From DATKWV01 sp035529405 (GTDB lineage: Bacteria > Planctomycetota > Phycisphaerae > Sedimentisphaerales > Anaerobacaceae), in NCBI GenBank assembly GCA_035529405.1, contig DATKWV010000118.1, positions 1 through 24,234 on the forward strand: DNA of 24,234 nucleotides, given 5' to 3'. The notes beneath the pieces were generated by a model that had not been told where the DNA came from, made no database searches, and was given only the letters and a program-made list of their open reading frames with translations. Below, piece after piece: positions 21,757-24,234 of the stretch. Position 1 is the stretch's first letter. Each line of letters opens with the position of its first letter. The position numbers and the translations under genes are program-made.

Positions 21757-22722
21757 TTGAAGGTTCTTTCAGGTATCCAGCCGTCCGGGCGGCTGCACAT
21801 AGGAAACTACTTTGGCGCAACCTCTCAGCACCTAGCGCTTCAGGCAGAGCACGACTGTTTTTATTTTATTGCCGATTATCACGCCCTCACAAGCAACCCT
21901 GCCGCTGCGGACCTGGGCCGTTACACTCTTGACGTTGCCATCGATTATATCGCCCTTGGGCTTGATACAAACAAAACCGTGTTCTGGCGCCAGTCGGACG
22001 TTCCGGAAGTTACCGAGCTTGCGTGGCTTTTGTCGTGTGTGACGCCGGTGGGCCTGTTGCAGCGGTGCGTAAGCTTCAAGGACAAGGTCGCTGCGGGTAT
22101 GACCCCCAATCACGGCCTGTTCGCTTATCCGGTTTTGCAGGCTGCCGACATCCTGCTGTATCAGGCTGATTTGGTGCCGGTCGGAGCCGATCAGAAACAG
22201 CACATCGAGATTACACGCGATATAGCAGGGCGATTCAACAACAGCTATGGCCAGGTTTTCACAGTGCCCGCCGAACGTATTATCGAGCATACTGCCGTTG
22301 TGCCCGGTACAGACGGGCGAAAAATGAGCAAAAGCTATAAAAATACAATCGAGATATTCGAACCGGAAAAAAGTATCAGAAAAAAGGTTATGCGCATCGT
22401 TACCGATTCGGTGGCGGTGGACAAGCCCAAGGACCCGGATAAGTGCAATGTCTTTGCGCTGCTGAAGCTGGTTGCCGCGCGCGATGAGGCAGCCGACTGG
22501 GAACATAAATACCGCGCAGGAGGTGTGGCCTACAGCCAGGCAAAACAAAGACTGGCTGAATTGCTTATAGATTATTTCAGGCCGTTCAGACAAAAAAGGG
22601 CCCAGCTGGAAAAGAATACGGACTATGTGCGACAAATGCTCGCCGAAGGTGCCGGCCGGGCCAGGACCGTAGCTGCCCAAACACTTAAAAAAGCCAGAAA
22701 GGCCGTGGGCCTGGGAGCCTGA
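21757..22722 (+). CDS. trpS: Tryptophan-tRNA ligase
   Basis: Class I aminoacyl-tRNA synthetase of 321 residues charging tRNA-Trp with tryptophan at the cost of ATP. The HIGH signature is HIGN at 14-17 and KMSKS is at 189-193. LSGIQPSGRLHIGNYFGA, ADYHALT, VGADQKQHIEITRDI and VVPGTDGRKMSKS are diagnostic, and length matches the bacterial enzyme. The start is the TTG at 21757: CAGGAG lies 7 bases before it and the product begins MKVLSGIQPSG as in other bacteria; an in-frame TTG at 21730 is upstream of the ribosome site. It is followed after about 105 bases by scpA. Confidence 0.96.
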   Translation: MKVLSGIQPSGRLHIGNYFGATSQHLALQAEHDCFYFIADYHALTSNPAAADLGRYTLDVAIDYIALGLDTNKTVFWRQSDVPEVTELAWLLSCVTPVGLLQRCVSFKDKVAAGMTPNHGLFAYPVLQAADILLYQADLVPVGADQKQHIEITRDIAGRFNNSYGQVFTVPAERIIEHTAVVPGTDGRKMSKSYKNTIEIFEPEKSIRKKVMRIVTDSVAVDKPKDPDKCNVFALLKLVAARDEAADWEHKYRAGGVAYSQAKQRLAELLIDYFRPFRQKRAQLEKNTDYVRQMLAEGAGRARTVAAQTLKKARKAVGLGA

Positions 22723-22727
22723 GTAAT

Positions 22728-22812
22728 TTACGATTTACGATTGTCGATTGTCGATTTAAAGCGGGAAATCGCAGTTGTGGTGATGAGATGAAATTCACAA
22801 ATCACAAATCGA
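22728..22812 (+). repeat. Short tandem and inverted repeats between trpS and scpA
   Basis: Near-identical 7-10-base units follow each other (TTTACGA twice, then TTGTCGA twice, at about 22728-22757), and a further pair of CACAAATC units lies at 22797-22810. The latter units resemble inverted copies of the former (GATTTGTG-type). This pattern is typical of dispersed intergenic repeats in bacterial genomes. No gene fits here. Confidence 0.45.
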
Positions 22813-22827
22813 AGGGTGGAAATTGAC

Positions 22828-23835
22828 TTGGCTGAATACAAGGTAAATCTTGAGGTTTTCGCAGGGCCGCTGGACCTGCTTTTATACCTTGTTCGCAAGG
22901 AAGAGGTTGACATCTACGACATACCAATTGCCAGAATAACCGAACAGTATCTGCACTATCTGGATATGCTCAAGAGCCTTGACATCGACCTTGCGGGTGA
23001 TTTTCTGGTTATGGCAGCGACCCTGATGCACATAAAGTCAGCTATGCTGCTGCCGCAGGCGGAAGGCGACCAGTTACAGGCCGAGGATTTGGCCGACCCG
23101 CGCGGCGAGCTTATACGCCAGCTGCTCGAATACAAAAGGTTCAAAGACGCCGCCAATCTGCTCAGCAGTGTTGTTGACCAGCACAGTCTCCGCCACAGTC
23201 GGCCCGCAAATGCCCTCGAACCGCTTAAAACCGGCGAGAAAAACGAAATTGACATCGACCAGGTGAGTCTCTGGGATTTGCTTGCAGCCTTTGATTCGAT
23301 TCTCAAAGCTACAGGCGCAGGTACGGCCTTCACAGACATCAGGGACGATACACCTATTGACCTGTACCAGATAGAGATTTTACACCGCCTGCAGACCGAA
23401 GGCCCTATGACTTTCCATCGCATTTTCGAATCGGCGACCAATAAACTTGTGATGATAGGATTATTTCTGGCGCTTCTTGAGCTGGTAAGAGAAAAGCTGG
23501 TCTGGGTCGAACAAGGCCAGGCGCTGGGCGAGCTGTATCTGAGAGCTTTAACAGAAGAACCTGCCCAGCAGGCCGTGCAGCAGGCCATACGGGCCGCAGC
23601 CGACGATGAACAAAATCTGCAGCCGGAGTATGGCCATAAAAAAAGCGAAATTCCCATCGAAATCCGCAGTACGGCTCAGACAAGTAAAGACAAAGTGCCC
23701 GACATTTCTCAGACTCAGCCGACTGCTTCAATTGCTGATGCCGATAACAAGAATAAAACCTGCTCTTTACAAAATGAAGATGTACACCCACGGCCGGACA
23801 CTTACGGCGAACCTCGCAGCCAAAAAATGGATTAG
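22828..23835 (+). CDS. scpA: Segregation and condensation protein A
   Basis: Kleisin subunit of the SMC-ScpAB condensin complex, bridging SMC heads for chromosome segregation. The N-terminal domain is clear: YKVNLEVFAGPLDLLLYLVR, then KEEVDIYDIPIARITEQYL and GDFLVMAATLMHIKSAMLLP. The C-terminal winged-helix (SMC-head binding) contains MTFHRIFESATNKLVMIGLF and FLALLELVREKLVWVEQ. After about residue 260 a charged, Gln/Ser/Asp-rich, probably disordered tail of about 75 residues extends beyond the usual ScpA end. Start is the TTG at 22828 (MAEYKV, GGTGG at 8 bases upstream) or a GTG at 22816, which is too close to its own AAGG. scpB is not in the window. Confidence 0.9.
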   Translation: MAEYKVNLEVFAGPLDLLLYLVRKEEVDIYDIPIARITEQYLHYLDMLKSLDIDLAGDFLVMAATLMHIKSAMLLPQAEGDQLQAEDLADPRGELIRQLLEYKRFKDAANLLSSVVDQHSLRHSRPANALEPLKTGEKNEIDIDQVSLWDLLAAFDSILKATGAGTAFTDIRDDTPIDLYQIEILHRLQTEGPMTFHRIFESATNKLVMIGLFLALLELVREKLVWVEQGQALGELYLRALTEEPAQQAVQQAIRAAADDEQNLQPEYGHKKSEIPIEIRSTAQTSKDKVPDISQTQPTASIADADNKNKTCSLQNEDVHPRPDTYGEPRSQKMD

Positions 23836-23838
23836 TAT

Positions 23839-23867
23839 TTGACAGGTTCCGTATGGGTGCCTAACAT
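23839..23867 (+). promoter_or_regulatory. Promoter of trxA
   Basis: Perfect TTGACA (23839-23844), a 17-base spacer and TAACAT (23862-23867, four of six matches). Transcription would start near 23874, about 34 bases before the ATG; trxA is thus likely read independently of scpA. Confidence 0.6.
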
Positions 23868-23907
23868 ATTGTTTGCTTTAACCAGGCAGTTTGGAAAGGG
23901 TTAAAAA

Positions 23908-24234
23908 ATGGCAGGTAACATAACAGAACTGACCGATGCCACGTTCGATGAGATTGTTCACAAATCCGATGTACCGGTACTTGTTGATTTTTGGGCGCCA
24001 TGGTGCGGCCCCTGCAAGATGATGAGCCCTGTTTTGGCGGACATTGCGGACGAATACGCCGATAAAGCCAAAATCTGCAAGCTTAACACCGACCAGGCCC
24101 GTGACAGTGCAATGGAGTTCAGCATATCGGCAATACCAACCGTGATTCTGTTTAAGGATGGCCAGGTACAGAATAAATGGGTGGGCTTAACAAGTAAAAA
24201 AGACCTTACCGCTGCCATCGAACGGCTGCTTTGA
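23908..24234 (+). CDS. trxA: Thioredoxin
   Basis: Cytoplasmic thioredoxin of 108 residues, complete, its TGA being the last three bases of the window. VDFWAPWCGPCKMMSPVL holds the redox pair Cys33 and Cys36, Asp27 is the buried acid, and ISAIPTVILFKDG carries the cis-proline. It is reduced by thioredoxin reductase and supplies electrons to many enzymes, potentially to the CcdA-like protein encoded at 10627-11325. GGAAAGG precedes the ATG by about 6 bases. It has its own promoter. Confidence 0.97.
   Translation: MAGNITELTDATFDEIVHKSDVPVLVDFWAPWCGPCKMMSPVLADIADEYADKAKICKLNTDQARDSAMEFSISAIPTVILFKDGQVQNKWVGLTSKKDLTAAIERLL

Noticed and set aside
21832..22680. Long open frame of 282 codons on the minus strand
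   Set aside because: It lies wholly antisense to trpS, which has both class I signatures and a proper start; the antisense product has no recognisable domain.
22956..23657. Open frame of 233 codons on the minus strand
   Set aside because: Antisense to scpA; composition (Ser/Arg/Cys-rich) is typical of a shadow frame.
1..24234. CRISPR array, prophage, riboswitch or replication origin
   Set aside because: No regularly spaced repeats, phage genes, conserved riboswitch cores or DnaA-box clusters were seen.

Overview
The window most likely comes from a Planctomycetota bacterium of the Phycisphaerae/Sedimentisphaerales type. This is an inference. It rests on a secreted LamG protein carrying dockerin-like EF-hand repeats ending in NDWL/NHWL, on paired ECF sigma/anti-sigma genes, on an HTH fused to a receiver-like domain, and on intermediate base composition. 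No rRNA or other direct taxonomic marker is present. Several genes appear to start with TTG or GTG (trpS, scpA, an ECF sigma factor).

Layout: (1) 118-1937 (+): a UxuB-like short-chain dehydrogenase and a CtBP-like D-2-hydroxyacid dehydrogenase, probably one sugar-acid operon. (2) 1937-2360: decayed IS4-type transposase, followed by a consensus sigma70 promoter driving a large secreted LamG/dockerin-like protein (2550-4610). (3) 4752-6375 (-): a small membrane-anchored protein and a DegT-family sugar aminotransferase. (4) 6718-7296 (+): HTH plus degenerate receiver protein. (5) 7455-8539 (-): ECF sigma factor with a membrane-anchored putative anti-sigma partner. (6) 8744-8817: tRNA-Arg(TCG), then an ECF sigma gene cut off before region 4 (8977-9396) and an unrecognised gene (9644-10210). 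(7) 10116-15754 (-): an arsenic-resistance operon read in the order arsR, DUF318 permease, ACR3, CxxC mini-thioredoxin, membrane thioredoxin, SurA-like/thioredoxin fusion, CcdA and a DUF4405-like membrane protein. (8) 16151-20888 (+): MarC, a DUF155/RMD1-like membrane protein, PIG-L deacetylase, GT4 glycosyltransferase and GH100-like glycosidase, nearly all touching or overlapping. (9) 20885-21616 (-): DUF72. (10) 21757-24234 (+): trpS, scpA and trxA housekeeping genes.

The most interesting part is region 7. A conventional arsenite-efflux operon is extended by an envelope thiol-redox arm (CcdA plus two sister thioredoxin domains). One sister domain has exchanged the CxxC motif for a vicinal Cys-Cys followed by Gly-Pro-Asp, and it is fused to a SurA/PpiC-like chaperone segment. 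Second is region 8, a compact glycoconjugate operon (deacetylase, glycosyltransferase, GH100-like hydrolase) whose product cannot be named from sequence. Gene calls rest on reading motifs by eye; no database search was possible.
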